Assembly (NCBI RefSeq): GCF_018687895.1 | Contig: NZ_CP061307.1 | Location: 1,447,948-1,511,947, forward strand | Source of the DNA: Polynucleobacter sp. JS-JIR-II-50 | Lineage (GTDB): Bacteria; Pseudomonadota; Gammaproteobacteria; Burkholderiales; Burkholderiaceae | DNA length: 64,000 bases | Reading direction: 5' to 3' | In this document: piece after piece, positions 28,577 through 37,848 of the stretch | Position numbering within the stretch: the first letter of the stretch is position 1 | Layout of the letters: the number at the start of each line of letters is the position of its first letter | Notes under the pieces: model-generated | The model's database searches: none | What the model saw: only the letters and a program-made list of their open reading frames with translations | What the model was told of the DNA's origin: nothing | Translations under genes and position numbers: made by a program

Positions 28577-28757
28577 ATGGCAAGATATCAATCTGAAATC
28601 ACCCAGTTCTTAACTGAACTCAAAACCGAGCATCCAAACCTCGAGGCTGAACAGCAAGCTGGTCGCGCCCTTCTCTGGGACAAAGAGCCATTGAGCGTTG
28701 AAGACCAGCGCCGTGCAAAAGCTGCAAAACTCAAGCAACGCGCCTACGTGTACTCGA

Positions 28758-28765
<8 letters not shown>
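28577..28765 (+). CDS. DUF3460 family small protein
   Basis: A 62-residue protein of unknown function, beginning MARYQSEITQFLTELKTEHP and ending KLKQRAYVYSND. I recognise it as the short DUF3460 family of betaproteobacteria, usually found beside scpA or panC. It is charged, largely helical in appearance and has no membrane segment or cysteine pair. The ATG at 28577 has TAGGA six bases upstream. A TTG-started frame from 28547 would be 10 residues longer and lacks a ribosome site. Its last eight bases overlap the start of scpA, so translation is probably coupled. Confidence 0.85.
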
Positions 28766-30481
<1,716 letters not shown>

Positions 30482-30501
30482 TCTCGAGATTTATCTGCGA
30501 C

Positions 30502-30684
30502 TTACTCGTCCCAGGGAAATCTTTGGCGCGACAACTCCTCCATGATTTCACGCTTACTGGACCCACCCCTTCTTGAGTTGTGGGCCTCAGAATTGGCAGC
30601 AAATTCATGACCAAGAGCTTCTTCATGCTCTTTTTTTGCATCTTCTGTCTGGGAAGATGGCGCCTGAGGATTTACTTCTGTCAT
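30502..30684 (-). CDS. Small hydrophilic protein of unknown function
   Basis: A possible 60-residue protein, MTEVNPQAPSSQTEDAKK at the start and EELSRQRFPWDE at the end. It is very polar, has no cysteine or membrane segment, and looks disordered in the first half with a short charged helix after. It lies 32 bases downstream of the formyltransferase gene on the same strand and would be last in that transcript. No clear Shine-Dalgarno sequence precedes its ATG. The composition is that of a real protein and no longer frame competes here, but I do not recognise a family. Treat as a candidate only. Confidence 0.5.
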   Translation of the reverse strand: MTEVNPQAPSSQTEDAKKEHEEALGHEFAANSEAHNSRRGGSSKREIMEELSRQRFPWDE

Positions 30685-30716
30685 AGCTTGATTTAGTGGG
30701 TACTCAAGAATATTTT

Positions 30717-31649
30717 TTACAAGACAAAGAACTGACCTACCTCTAGACCTAACTCTTTTGCCAATTCAGCACCAGTAACCTTACCCGCAGCACCTTTGGC
30801 CTTGAGGACTTCAATCTGTCCACCATGGCAGGTAACAAAGAATGAATCGAGCGTGATCTGAGTGACTTCGCCAGGCTTGCCTTTAACAGCGCCAAAGGTT
30901 GCGGCAACATGTTTGTGGCAATCATAGATCTGCACCTTTTGTTCGCCAAACTTTGTCCAAGCACCCGGCGCAGGATTACATGCGCGAATCAGGTTATAAA
31001 TTTGACTGATATGTGTTGCCCAATGAATCTGTGCAGCATTCGCATCAAACCAGCCTTCGTAGTTGGCTTGCGATTCATCTTGAACTATCTCTTGATGCTT
31101 GCCCGCAACTACAAGATCTGCAGTCTCCAAGAGAGCTTTCACGCCGATCGGAAATAAATGATCAAAGTAGATCTTGCCTAAGGTGTCGTTAGGTCCAATA
31201 GCTACTTCTTTTTGCAAAATCACTTCACCTTCGTCTAAACCATCGGATGGGCGGAAGATGGTTAAACCTGTTTTCTCCTCACCCAATGCAATCGCCCAGT
31301 TAATGGCGCTGGGGCCACGATACTTAGGAAGTAAAGATGGGTGATATTGAATAGTGCCATGCTTCGGAATCTTGCAGAGCTCTTGCGGCACAAACTGAAG
31401 CACATAAGCCATTACGCAGATATCGGCGTTGGCATCAATCATGGCTTGAGCAGCTTCCGGGCCCTTCAAGGAAGCAAACTGCAAGGGAGTTAAACCCCTT
31501 GCCAGTGCAGCCTCCTTTAAGACTTCGGGTTTGCTTGACTTGGGATTATCGGGTGGACAGAAAACAGCAACGACTTCATCACCGCGATCTAAAAAAGCCT
31601 CTAAAGCTGCTTTACCAAAATCCGCACTCCCAATTAAAGCAACCCGCAT
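30717..31649 (-). CDS. Formyltransferase like the N-terminal domain of 10-formyl-THF dehydrogenase
   Basis: A 310-residue stand-alone protein with the formyltransferase fold. The active-site stretch IQYHPSLLPKYRGPSAINWAI and the later RPSDGLDEGEVILQKE match the N-terminal domain of mammalian ALDH1L1 (10-formyltetrahydrofolate dehydrogenase), as recalled, better than methionyl-tRNA formyltransferase, which has N-V-H before the motif. The catalytic H and D are present. The second half, with PGAWTKFGEQKVQIYD, also follows ALDH1L1. The gene begins one base after the stop of a CoA-transferase gene in the oxalate locus. I infer a role in passing formyl groups between formyl-CoA or formate and folate, or in releasing formate. 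Confidence 0.85.
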   Translation of the reverse strand: MRVALIGSADFGKAALEAFLDRGDEVVAVFCPPDNPKSSKPEVLKEAALARGLTPLQFASLKGPEAAQAMIDANADICVMAYVLQFVPQELCKIPKHGTIQYHPSLLPKYRGPSAINWAIALGEEKTGLTIFRPSDGLDEGEVILQKEVAIGPNDTLGKIYFDHLFPIGVKALLETADLVVAGKHQEIVQDESQANYEGWFDANAAQIHWATHISQIYNLIRACNPAPGAWTKFGEQKVQIYDCHKHVAATFGAVKGKPGEVTQITLDSFFVTCHGGQIEVLKAKGAAGKVTGAELAKELGLEVGQFFVL

Positions 31650-31650
31650 C

Positions 31651-32898
31651 TTAAATCACCTTATCGTGACGAAGAGAAATCAGCTCATCAGTTGAGTAAC
31701 CTAGCTCACTGAGAATTTCATCAGTATGCTCACCCAACAATGGTGAACGTTCTACATCCGTCGGACTATCAGATAGCTTAATTGGATTACCAACCGTCAG
31801 ATACTTGCCACGAATTGGATGATCCACTTCAACCACAGTTCCAGTAGCACGCAATGCGGGTTCTTCAGCGATTTCTTTCATAGAAAGAATTGGGCCACAA
31901 GGGACATCGTACTTATTGAGTGCCTCCATAACCTCAAACTTACTTAAGGTCATAGTCCATTTTTCAATCTCAGCAAAAATTTCCATGAGACGTGGTAAGC
32001 GTGCCATTGCGGATGCGAAGTTATGGTCAGTGATCCAATCTTCACGGCCAATGACTTTACATATTGCCGGCCACACTGGTGCTTGTACTACTACGTAAAT
32101 ATAGGAATTAGGGTCGGTTTCCCAGCCTTTGCATTTGAGAATCCAGCCCGGCTGACCGCCACCAGAAGCATTACCAGCACGAGGTACAGAGTCACCGAAC
32201 TTACCATTAGGGTACTGTGGATACTCTTGCATAGTACCGTTGCGCTCTAAACGCTGTTGATCGCGCAACTTCACACGGCACAAGTTCAATACGGCATCCT
32301 GCATTGCCGCCAACACTTTCTGACCGCGGCCAGAGTGAGTGCGTTGGTATAGCGCGGTAACAATACCAAGCGCTAAATGCAACCCTGTTCCGCTATCACC
32401 GATTTGCGCACCAGTAACCATGGGAGGGCCGTCATCAAAACCAGTAGTGGAAGCAGAGCCACCGGCGCATTGCGCTACGTTCTCATACACCTTGCAATCT
32501 TCGTATGGGCCAGGACCAAAGCCTTTGACAGAAGCCATGATCATCATTGGATTGAGCTCTTGAATACGTTCCCAAGAAAACCCCATGCGATCAAGCGCAC
32601 CTGGTGCAAAGTTTTCTACTAATACGTCGCACTCTTTAATGAGTCGCTCCAGAATTTCTTTACCTTTTTGGGTTTTGGTATTCACAGTGATCGAACGCTT
32701 GTTGTGGTTCAACATCGTGAAATACAAACTATCCGCATCTGGAATATCACGCAACTGACCGCGTGTTGCATCGCCCTCGCCAGACTTCTCTACTTTGATG
32801 ACGTCCGCACCAAACCAAGCCAGTAACTGAGTACAGGTTGGACCTGATTGAACGTGCGTAAAGTCGAGAACTTTGACTCCCTCTAGTGCTTTTGCCAT
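31651..32898 (-). CDS. Formyl-CoA:oxalate CoA-transferase paralogue (family III, CaiB/BaiF)
   Basis: Family III enzymes move CoA from formyl-CoA to oxalate by way of an aspartyl-CoA anhydride. This 415-residue protein keeps the catalytic D168 (QIGDSG) and Q17 (THVQSGP). Residue 48 is Gln (RGQLRD), as in E. coli YfdW, rather than the Trp of Oxalobacter Frc. The glycine loop reads ASGGGQPGW, with Ser replacing the first Gly of the usual GGGGQ. It resembles the paralogue at 33.5 kb throughout but is clearly diverged. It may have a different acceptor or donor specificity, and its tight coupling to the formyltransferase gene hints at that. The PAS gene lies 139 bases upstream. Confidence 0.92.
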   Translation of the reverse strand: MAKALEGVKVLDFTHVQSGPTCTQLLAWFGADVIKVEKSGEGDATRGQLRDIPDADSLYFTMLNHNKRSITVNTKTQKGKEILERLIKECDVLVENFAPGALDRMGFSWERIQELNPMMIMASVKGFGPGPYEDCKVYENVAQCAGGSASTTGFDDGPPMVTGAQIGDSGTGLHLALGIVTALYQRTHSGRGQKVLAAMQDAVLNLCRVKLRDQQRLERNGTMQEYPQYPNGKFGDSVPRAGNASGGGQPGWILKCKGWETDPNSYIYVVVQAPVWPAICKVIGREDWITDHNFASAMARLPRLMEIFAEIEKWTMTLSKFEVMEALNKYDVPCGPILSMKEIAEEPALRATGTVVEVDHPIRGKYLTVGNPIKLSDSPTDVERSPLLGEHTDEILSELGYSTDELISLRHDKVI

Positions 32899-33037
32899 GA
32901 TTTAAGTCCTAATAAGAATGAAATTTTGAATTAAGGCAATTTTACCAGTGGGAAATAGGGAAAATTGAGGCGTGCCCGTTTTTTGGGCATGTATTCCATC
33001 TAAACCTGCATTTACTCTTGTTAGGGTCTATATGCGG

Positions 33038-33466
33038 CTAAGTCTGAGGATTTTCAAGATCAGAAAGTCGCTTTTTAAGGGCCCTTTCTTGGGCAAAGCG
33101 CTCTGACTCATCCCTAATGATCGCAACCACTCCATCGGCCTTGCCTGAGGCGTCAAATAGCATTCCTACAGTAAAGGCGATGGATATGGTGCCCCCATCT
33201 TTATGTTTAGCAGGCACCTTTAATAAAGAAGTTCCATAACGTGTTGTCCCCGTCTCCATGGAATGGCTATAGCCTTCATTGTGTTTTTGACGTTGACGCT
33301 CAGGAACGATGAGATCTAGCGTTTTACCAAGAGCCTCTTGCTCTGAGTACCCAAAGATACGTGTGGCTGCAGGATTCCACAGCACAATCTTTTCATTGGC
33401 ATCAGCAACAACAATCGCATCCCCTACGCACTCCACTAACTTGTGTAAATCAATATTGGTGTTCAT
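33038..33466 (-). CDS. Single PAS-domain protein
   Basis: A 142-residue protein that is essentially one PAS domain: LVECVGDAIVVADANEKIVLWNPAATRIFGYSEQEALG is shortened here to its N-cap DAIVVADANEKIVLWNPA, followed by GKTLDLIVPERQR and the PAC strand VVAIIRDESERFAQE. A short helical tail (ALKKRLSDLEN) could pair as a coiled coil. No kinase, GGDEF or DNA-binding part is attached, and no signal peptide is seen. It sits between the two CoA-transferase genes of the oxalate locus, just after a terminator. It may bind a small ligand or haem and signal through a partner; the ligand is unknown. Confidence 0.88.
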   Translation of the reverse strand: MNTNIDLHKLVECVGDAIVVADANEKIVLWNPAATRIFGYSEQEALGKTLDLIVPERQRQKHNEGYSHSMETGTTRYGTSLLKVPAKHKDGGTISIAFTVGMLFDASGKADGVVAIIRDESERFAQERALKKRLSDLENPQT

Positions 33467-33499
33467 TTGACCAGTCTATCGAGTTTCTGAGAAATAAAA

Positions 33500-33522
33500 A
33501 AGGCGCTCACTAGGAGCGCCTT
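33500..33522 (-). terminator. Intrinsic terminator after oxc-frc
   Basis: A perfect 9-bp stem, AAGGCGCTC (33500-33508) and GAGCGCCTT (33514-33522), encloses ACTAG. On the minus strand it is followed by a T run (from the forward A run at 33496-33501). It lies 27 bases after the frc stop and separates oxc-frc from the PAS-frc-formyltransferase part of the locus. Confidence 0.92.
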
Positions 33523-33548
33523 CAAATTAATGCCAGTGTTACTTGTTA

Positions 33549-34799
33549 TTAAACTGCTTTAGCTGTGTGCAACTTAGCGATGTCATCAGCGCTATAGCCA
33601 AGATCAGCCAATACTTCGTCAGTGTGCTCACCCAATACTGGTGATGGACCAACTTCGATTTCCAAATCAGAGAACTTGATTGGGCTACCGATAGTCAAAT
33701 ACTTACCACGTACTTTATGGTCAACTTCAACGATAGAACCGCTCTTGCGCAAGTCTGGTGAGTTAGCCAATTCTTTCATTGAGAGCACTGGGGCACATGG
33801 AATATCGAACTTACGGAGAATGTCCACAGCTTCGTACTTAGTCTTGTCTTTGAGCCAGTCTTCGATTGTTGCGAAGATATCAAAAATCTTGTCTTGACGA
33901 GCTTCAGCAGTCATGTAAGCTGGATCAGTTGCCCACTCTGGTTTGCCCAAAGCTTTAGTAATTGGCTCCCAAGCATGACCTTGAATTGTGAAGTAGATGT
34001 ATGCGTTTGGATCTGTTTCCCAACCCTTACACTTCAACACCCAACCTGGCTGACCGCCACCACCAGCGTTACCGCCACGTGGAACTACGTCAGTAAATGA
34101 ACCGTGTGGGTACTGTGGGTACTCTTCCAAGTAACCAATTTTGTCCAAACGTTGTTGGTCGCGCAACTTCACGCGGCACAAGTTCAATACAGCGTCTTGC
34201 ATTGAGCAAGAAACTTTTTGACCTTTGCCAGTTTTTTGACGTTGCATCAAAGCTGTCAAGATACCGATTGCTAAGTGCATACCAGTATTAGAGTCGCCCA
34301 AAGCAGCAGCAGAAACAGTAGGAGGACCATCCCAGAAACCAGTTGTTGAAGCAGCGCCACCAGCACACTGAGCAACGTTCTCATACACTTTTAAGTCTTC
34401 GTATGAGTGGCCATCGCTAAAGCCTTTAACAGAAGCCATGATCATTTTTGGGTTCAATTCTTGGATACGCTTCCAAGAGAATCCCATACGATCCAAAGCG
34501 CCTGGGCCAAAGTTCTCAACCATTACGTCAGAAGTTTGGATCATCTTCTCTAAAACTTCTTTACCTTCTTGAGTCTTAGTATCCAAAGTCAAAGAACGCT
34601 TGTTACCGTTCAACATTGTGAAGTACAAAGCATCTGCACCTGGAATATCGCGCAATTGGCTACGAGTTACGTCACCAGAACCTGGACGCTCAACCTTGAT
34701 TACGTCAGCGCCGTACCAAGCCAACAACTGAGTACATGCAGGACCTGCTTGTACGTGTGTGAAGTCAATAATGCGAATACCGTCTAATGGTTTAGTCAT
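33549..34799 (-). CDS. frc: Formyl-CoA:oxalate CoA-transferase
   Basis: Activates oxalate to oxalyl-CoA using formyl-CoA, so that oxalyl-CoA decarboxylase can act and regenerate formyl-CoA. At 416 residues it has the length of E. coli YfdW. Catalytic D169 (AALGDSNTG), Q17 (THVQAGP) and the glycine loop GGGGQPGW are all present. Q48 (RSQLRD) is the YfdW-type residue. GGAG precedes the ATG at a good distance (GGAG-AAACAAAC-ATG). It lies 77 bases downstream of oxc on the same strand and is followed by a strong terminator, so oxc-frc is one unit. This copy is the better candidate for the classical Frc. Confidence 0.96.
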   Translation of the reverse strand: MTKPLDGIRIIDFTHVQAGPACTQLLAWYGADVIKVERPGSGDVTRSQLRDIPGADALYFTMLNGNKRSLTLDTKTQEGKEVLEKMIQTSDVMVENFGPGALDRMGFSWKRIQELNPKMIMASVKGFSDGHSYEDLKVYENVAQCAGGAASTTGFWDGPPTVSAAALGDSNTGMHLAIGILTALMQRQKTGKGQKVSCSMQDAVLNLCRVKLRDQQRLDKIGYLEEYPQYPHGSFTDVVPRGGNAGGGGQPGWVLKCKGWETDPNAYIYFTIQGHAWEPITKALGKPEWATDPAYMTAEARQDKIFDIFATIEDWLKDKTKYEAVDILRKFDIPCAPVLSMKELANSPDLRKSGSIVEVDHKVRGKYLTIGSPIKFSDLEIEVGPSPVLGEHTDEVLADLGYSADDIAKLHTAKAV

Positions 34800-34876
34800 G
34801 TTTGTTTCTCCTTAAGTCTTTCTTGTTTACTTCTAAATGTAGTCTAAAAATATTAACGTTTTATACTCAGTATTTC

Positions 34877-36586
34877 TTATTTTTTCGCACCTGCTGTGGA
34901 TGGGTTTAAGTTTGTTAAACGTCCACTCTCAGTACCTGCAGTTTCATCAATAACAGCATTAATGAGTGCTGGCTTACCGGCAGCAATCGCCTCCGTTAAC
35001 GCCGCCTCTAATTCTGCTGGGGTAGTTACGTAGTAACCAACACCACCAAACGCTTCAATCATTTTGTCGTAACGAGCGTCTTTAACGAATACAGTTGGCG
35101 CAACATCAGCACCACCAGTTGGATTTACGTCAGTGCCACGGTATACACCGTTGTTGTTGAATACAACAGTCGTGATTGGCAAGTTGTAACGGCAAACTGT
35201 TTCCAATTCCATACCGCTGAAACCAAACGCGCTATCACCCTCAACCGCAATTGTTGGAAGACCGCTAATGACAGCTGCACCAATGGAGTAACCCATACCG
35301 ATACCCATAATGCCCCATGTACCGGAGTCAAAGCGCTTGCGTGGCTTATACATATCAACGATTGCACGGCAATAGTCGAGTGTATTTGCGCCTTCGTTTA
35401 CCAAGTTCACATCTGGGTTCTTCTTGATCACATCACGAATCACACGCAGTGCACCATGGAAGTTCATTGGGTTGGCTTCTTTGGCCAATGTCTCGGCCAT
35501 CTTGGCTAAGTTCTTATCTTTCTTCTCAGTGATCGCAGCAATCCACTCAGCGCTTGGCTTAGGAACAGCAGAGATACCCTTCAAGAGTTCGCCAACGCAA
35601 GAACCGATATCACCAATCAATGGAGCAGCGATTTGTACGTTGCTATCCACTTCATTTGCTTGAATATCGATTTGGATAAATTTCTTAGGCTCTTTGCCCC
35701 AAGTTTTACCCTTACCGTGTGCAAGCAACCAGTTCAAACGTGCACCAACCAACAATACCGCATCAGCTTCAGCCAATACGAATGAACGCGCTGCAGAAGC
35801 AGACTGCGGATGATTGTCTGGCAACAAACCTTTTGCCATCGACATAGGTAAGTAAGGAATACCTGATTTTTCAACTAAGTCACGAATCTCTTTATCAGCT
35901 TGAGCATAAGCAGCACCCTTACCCAAGAGAATCAATGGACGCTTAGCGCCCTTCAACACATCTAATGCACGAGCAACTGCGTCAGCCGCTGGGATTTGAC
36001 GTGGAACTGGATCGATTACTTTGAAGATGGATTTCTTAGCTTCATCAGCAGGCATGGTTTGTGCAAGCAACTGAGCTGGCAAGTCTAAATACACGCCACC
36101 TGGACGACCAGAAACTGCAGCACGGATTGCGCGAGCAAAACCAATGCCGATATCTTCAATGTGGTTAATACGATAAGCAGCTTTGCAATATGGCTTAGCT
36201 GCGTTGAGCTGATCCATCTCTTCGTAGTCACCTTGTTGCAAGTCAACGATTTCACGTTCGCTTGAACCAGAGATCAAAATCATTGGGAAGCAGTTCACGG
36301 TTGCATTAGCAAGTGCTGTCAAACCGTTCAAGAAACCAGGAGCAGAAACAGTCATACAGATACCTGGCTTTTGCGTCATGTAACCAGCAATAGCGGCAGC
36401 ATTACCTGCGTGTTGTTCGTGGCGGAAGCCGATAAAACGCAAACCTTCTGCTTGCGCTAAACGACATAAGTCAGTAATTGGAATGCCAACGAGGCCAAAA
36501 ATAGTATCGAGGTCGTTTGCTTTCAGGGCGTCAATGACGAGGTGAAAGCCATCGGTTAATTGTGTGTTTTGATTATCAGTTGTCAT
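34877..36586 (-). CDS. oxc: Oxalyl-CoA decarboxylase
   Basis: A ThDP-dependent enzyme converting oxalyl-CoA to formyl-CoA and CO2, with proton consumption. The 569-residue length is normal. The ThDP-activating Glu is E57 in [18 protein letters not shown]. The ThDP/Mg motif begins at [17 protein letters not shown] and runs to FNNNGVYRG. The C-terminal residues [12 protein letters not shown] are family-like. Position beside frc and the sequence pattern separate it from acetolactate synthase. A promoter with an Fnr-type operator lies upstream, and the Crp/Fnr gene precedes it on the same strand. Confidence 0.96.
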   Translation of the reverse strand: MTTDNQNTQLTDGFHLVIDALKANDLDTIFGLVGIPITDLCRLAQAEGLRFIGFRHEQHAGNAAAIAGYMTQKPGICMTVSAPGFLNGLTALANATVNCFPMILISGSSEREIVDLQQGDYEEMDQLNAAKPYCKAAYRINHIEDIGIGFARAIRAAVSGRPGGVYLDLPAQLLAQTMPADEAKKSIFKVIDPVPRQIPAADAVARALDVLKGAKRPLILLGKGAAYAQADKEIRDLVEKSGIPYLPMSMAKGLLPDNHPQSASAARSFVLAEADAVLLVGARLNWLLAHGKGKTWGKEPKKFIQIDIQANEVDSNVQIAAPLIGDIGSCVGELLKGISAVPKPSAEWIAAITEKKDKNLAKMAETLAKEANPMNFHGALRVIRDVIKKNPDVNLVNEGANTLDYCRAIVDMYKPRKRFDSGTWGIMGIGMGYSIGAAVISGLPTIAVEGDSAFGFSGMELETVCRYNLPITTVVFNNNGVYRGTDVNPTGGADVAPTVFVKDARYDKMIEAFGGVGYYVTTPAELEAALTEAIAAGKPALINAVIDETAGTESGRLTNLNPSTAGAKK

Positions 36587-36709
36587 AGAAATTTATATAG
36601 AAATTGCGGGTTTGCCCTTGTAGAGCTAATGCAATTTAGCTTTCGCTAACGTCTCCAATGTAGTTATAAATCGCATAACGGGTTTTGTATCCCGCGTAGG
36701 CTGAGATGA

Positions 36710-36715
36710 ATATTA
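36710..36715 (-). promoter_or_regulatory. Candidate -10 element of oxc-frc
   Basis: On the minus strand TAATAT lies at 36715-36710, predicting a start of transcription near 36703, 117 bases before the oxc ATG. The start would fall exactly 41.5 bases downstream of the centre of the TTGA-N6-TCAA site, the spacing of class II Crp/Fnr-activated promoters. A TATATA closer to the gene (about 36594-36599) is an alternative. Confidence 0.5.
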
Positions 36716-36737
36716 GGCTTGGGGGAGAGGTTCATCA

Positions 36738-36751
36738 TTGACTTCGGTCAA
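36738..36751. promoter_or_regulatory. Fnr/FixK-type operator upstream of oxc
   Basis: TTGACTTCGGTCAA is a perfect match to TTGA-N6-TCAA, the consensus of the Fnr/FixK/Dnr branch. It lies between the Crp/Fnr gene and oxc. It is also the inner stem of a larger dyad, GGGGGA (36721-36726) with TCCCCC (36754-36759), so an RNA hairpin role is possible instead. Confidence 0.65.
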
Positions 36752-36790
36752 TTTCCCCCTAAATCCTGTAATTACGGGCAGTTTTGGCCC

Positions 36791-37408
36791 TTAAACAAAC
36801 AGCTCTTTGTGCTTCGTTTTAAGACGACTTAAAGTCTCAGGAGAGAGGTTTAGGTAAGCCGCTAATTCCTTCTTTGGAAGAAGCTCGAACAAATCCTCAT
36901 ATTTACGCAAGAAACGCTCTACCCGACCCGGAGCGTCGAGCATATGCAAAGTAATGGTGTGAGCCATGATTTCACTCATCAGGCGCATGACCTCGAACTC
37001 AAAACTCTCTTTGAGAGGTTTGTGCTCCTCAAGGAATTCCGCCCACTTCTTCATAGGCATCCGGGCTACACGCGCCTTAGTGACGCAGGCAATACTATAA
37101 GGGGCAGCGGTTTTTAAGCGCCATGCCGCATAGCTCGTTTCAATATCTTTTTCAATGGCAAAGCGCAAAATCATCTCTTTAGCATCCGCACTCGAGACAA
37201 TCCGCTTCAGAATTCCATCCAAAACGAAGTACTGCTCCATCTGGTGGTCACCCTGGTGCAGCAAGATTTCTGATTTTTTGAGGTCAGCGATTTCTAAATG
37301 ACGCTCTAAATCCGCCATTGCGGAGGAATCCAAGCTTTTTAAGACCGAGTTTTGGCTCAACTGCAGGCGAATCAGGTTTTTTTCGGGATGCTTATCTAAT
37401 ACAGTCAT
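36791..37408 (-). CDS. Crp/Fnr-family transcriptional regulator
   Basis: A 205-residue regulator with an N-terminal cyclic-nucleotide-binding-like barrel (ILLHQGDHQMEQYFVLDGILKRI shortened to QGDHQMEQYFVLDGILKR), a long dimerisation helix and a C-terminal winged helix. The recognition helix reads LSPETLSRLKTKHK, giving the E-x-x-S-R pattern that reads TTGA half-sites in Fnr and FixK. The N-terminal Fe-S cysteines of Fnr are absent. I chose the ATG at 37408, with GGAG and AAGGA before it; a TTG at 37423 is an alternative. It is upstream of oxc on the same strand and is the likely regulator of the oxalate genes. Confidence 0.93.
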   Translation of the reverse strand: MTVLDKHPEKNLIRLQLSQNSVLKSLDSSAMADLERHLEIADLKKSEILLHQGDHQMEQYFVLDGILKRIVSSADAKEMILRFAIEKDIETSYAAWRLKTAAPYSIACVTKARVARMPMKKWAEFLEEHKPLKESFEFEVMRLMSEIMAHTITLHMLDAPGRVERFLRKYEDLFELLPKKELAAYLNLSPETLSRLKTKHKELFV

Positions 37409-37504
37409 GAATCCTTGCTCCAAGACCCTCTATTGTAGGCTTTTTTACCTCTCAAAGCCTTGGATTCCCGCTTGGCGCACATCAAATCCGCTAGAATGGC
37501 GAGG

Positions 37505-37690
37505 TCGTGGTGCTTTATTGCAGTGCAATAAAGTTAAACGGGAAACACCAAACGTGTGCTGCCCCCGCAACGGTAGGTAAATGCGTCTTTTCTAGCTGTC
37601 AAAGACGTCAGGAATCTGACAAAGCCACTGTGCGCGTCAATTGCATGGGAAGGCCAGATTCTGATATTTACAAGCCCGGATACCGGCCAA
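37505..37690 (+). ncRNA. Cobalamin riboswitch
   Basis: The conserved blocks of the AdoCbl-type aptamer appear in order. First comes GGTGC near 37509 and AACGGGAAAC near 37537. Next come TGCCCCCGCAACGGTA near 37560-37574 and GTCAGGAATCTGAC near 37607-37620. The block GCCACTG is at 37624-37630, then ATGGGAAGGC, and the B12 box AAGCCCGGATACCGGCC ends near 37688. It lies about 160 bases before a BtuB-like receptor gene, which it would repress when cobalamin is plentiful. Exact ends are approximate. A TAGAAT at 37492-37497 could be the -10 element of its promoter. Confidence 0.95.
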
Positions 37691-37802
37691 GACAGGTGGA
37701 ATTTTGCGGACGGGGACCTTCGCGCGCCAAGAAAGCGCTGAGCTTCTCTAGATTGCGCCCAATTGACGCCTGAACTCCTGCATGTGAAATTCTGTTCGAC
37801 CC

Positions 37803-37822
37803 AGCTAACGGGGAAGTTAGCT
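37803..37822 (+). promoter_or_regulatory. Hairpin between riboswitch and receptor start codon
   Basis: AGCTAAC and GTTAGCT pair perfectly around a GGGGAA loop, 26 bases before the receptor ATG. No T run follows. It probably belongs to the expression platform of the cobalamin riboswitch, acting on translation rather than termination. Confidence 0.55.
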
Positions 37823-37848
37823 AGGCACTCGATAACAGAAAGTGAATC

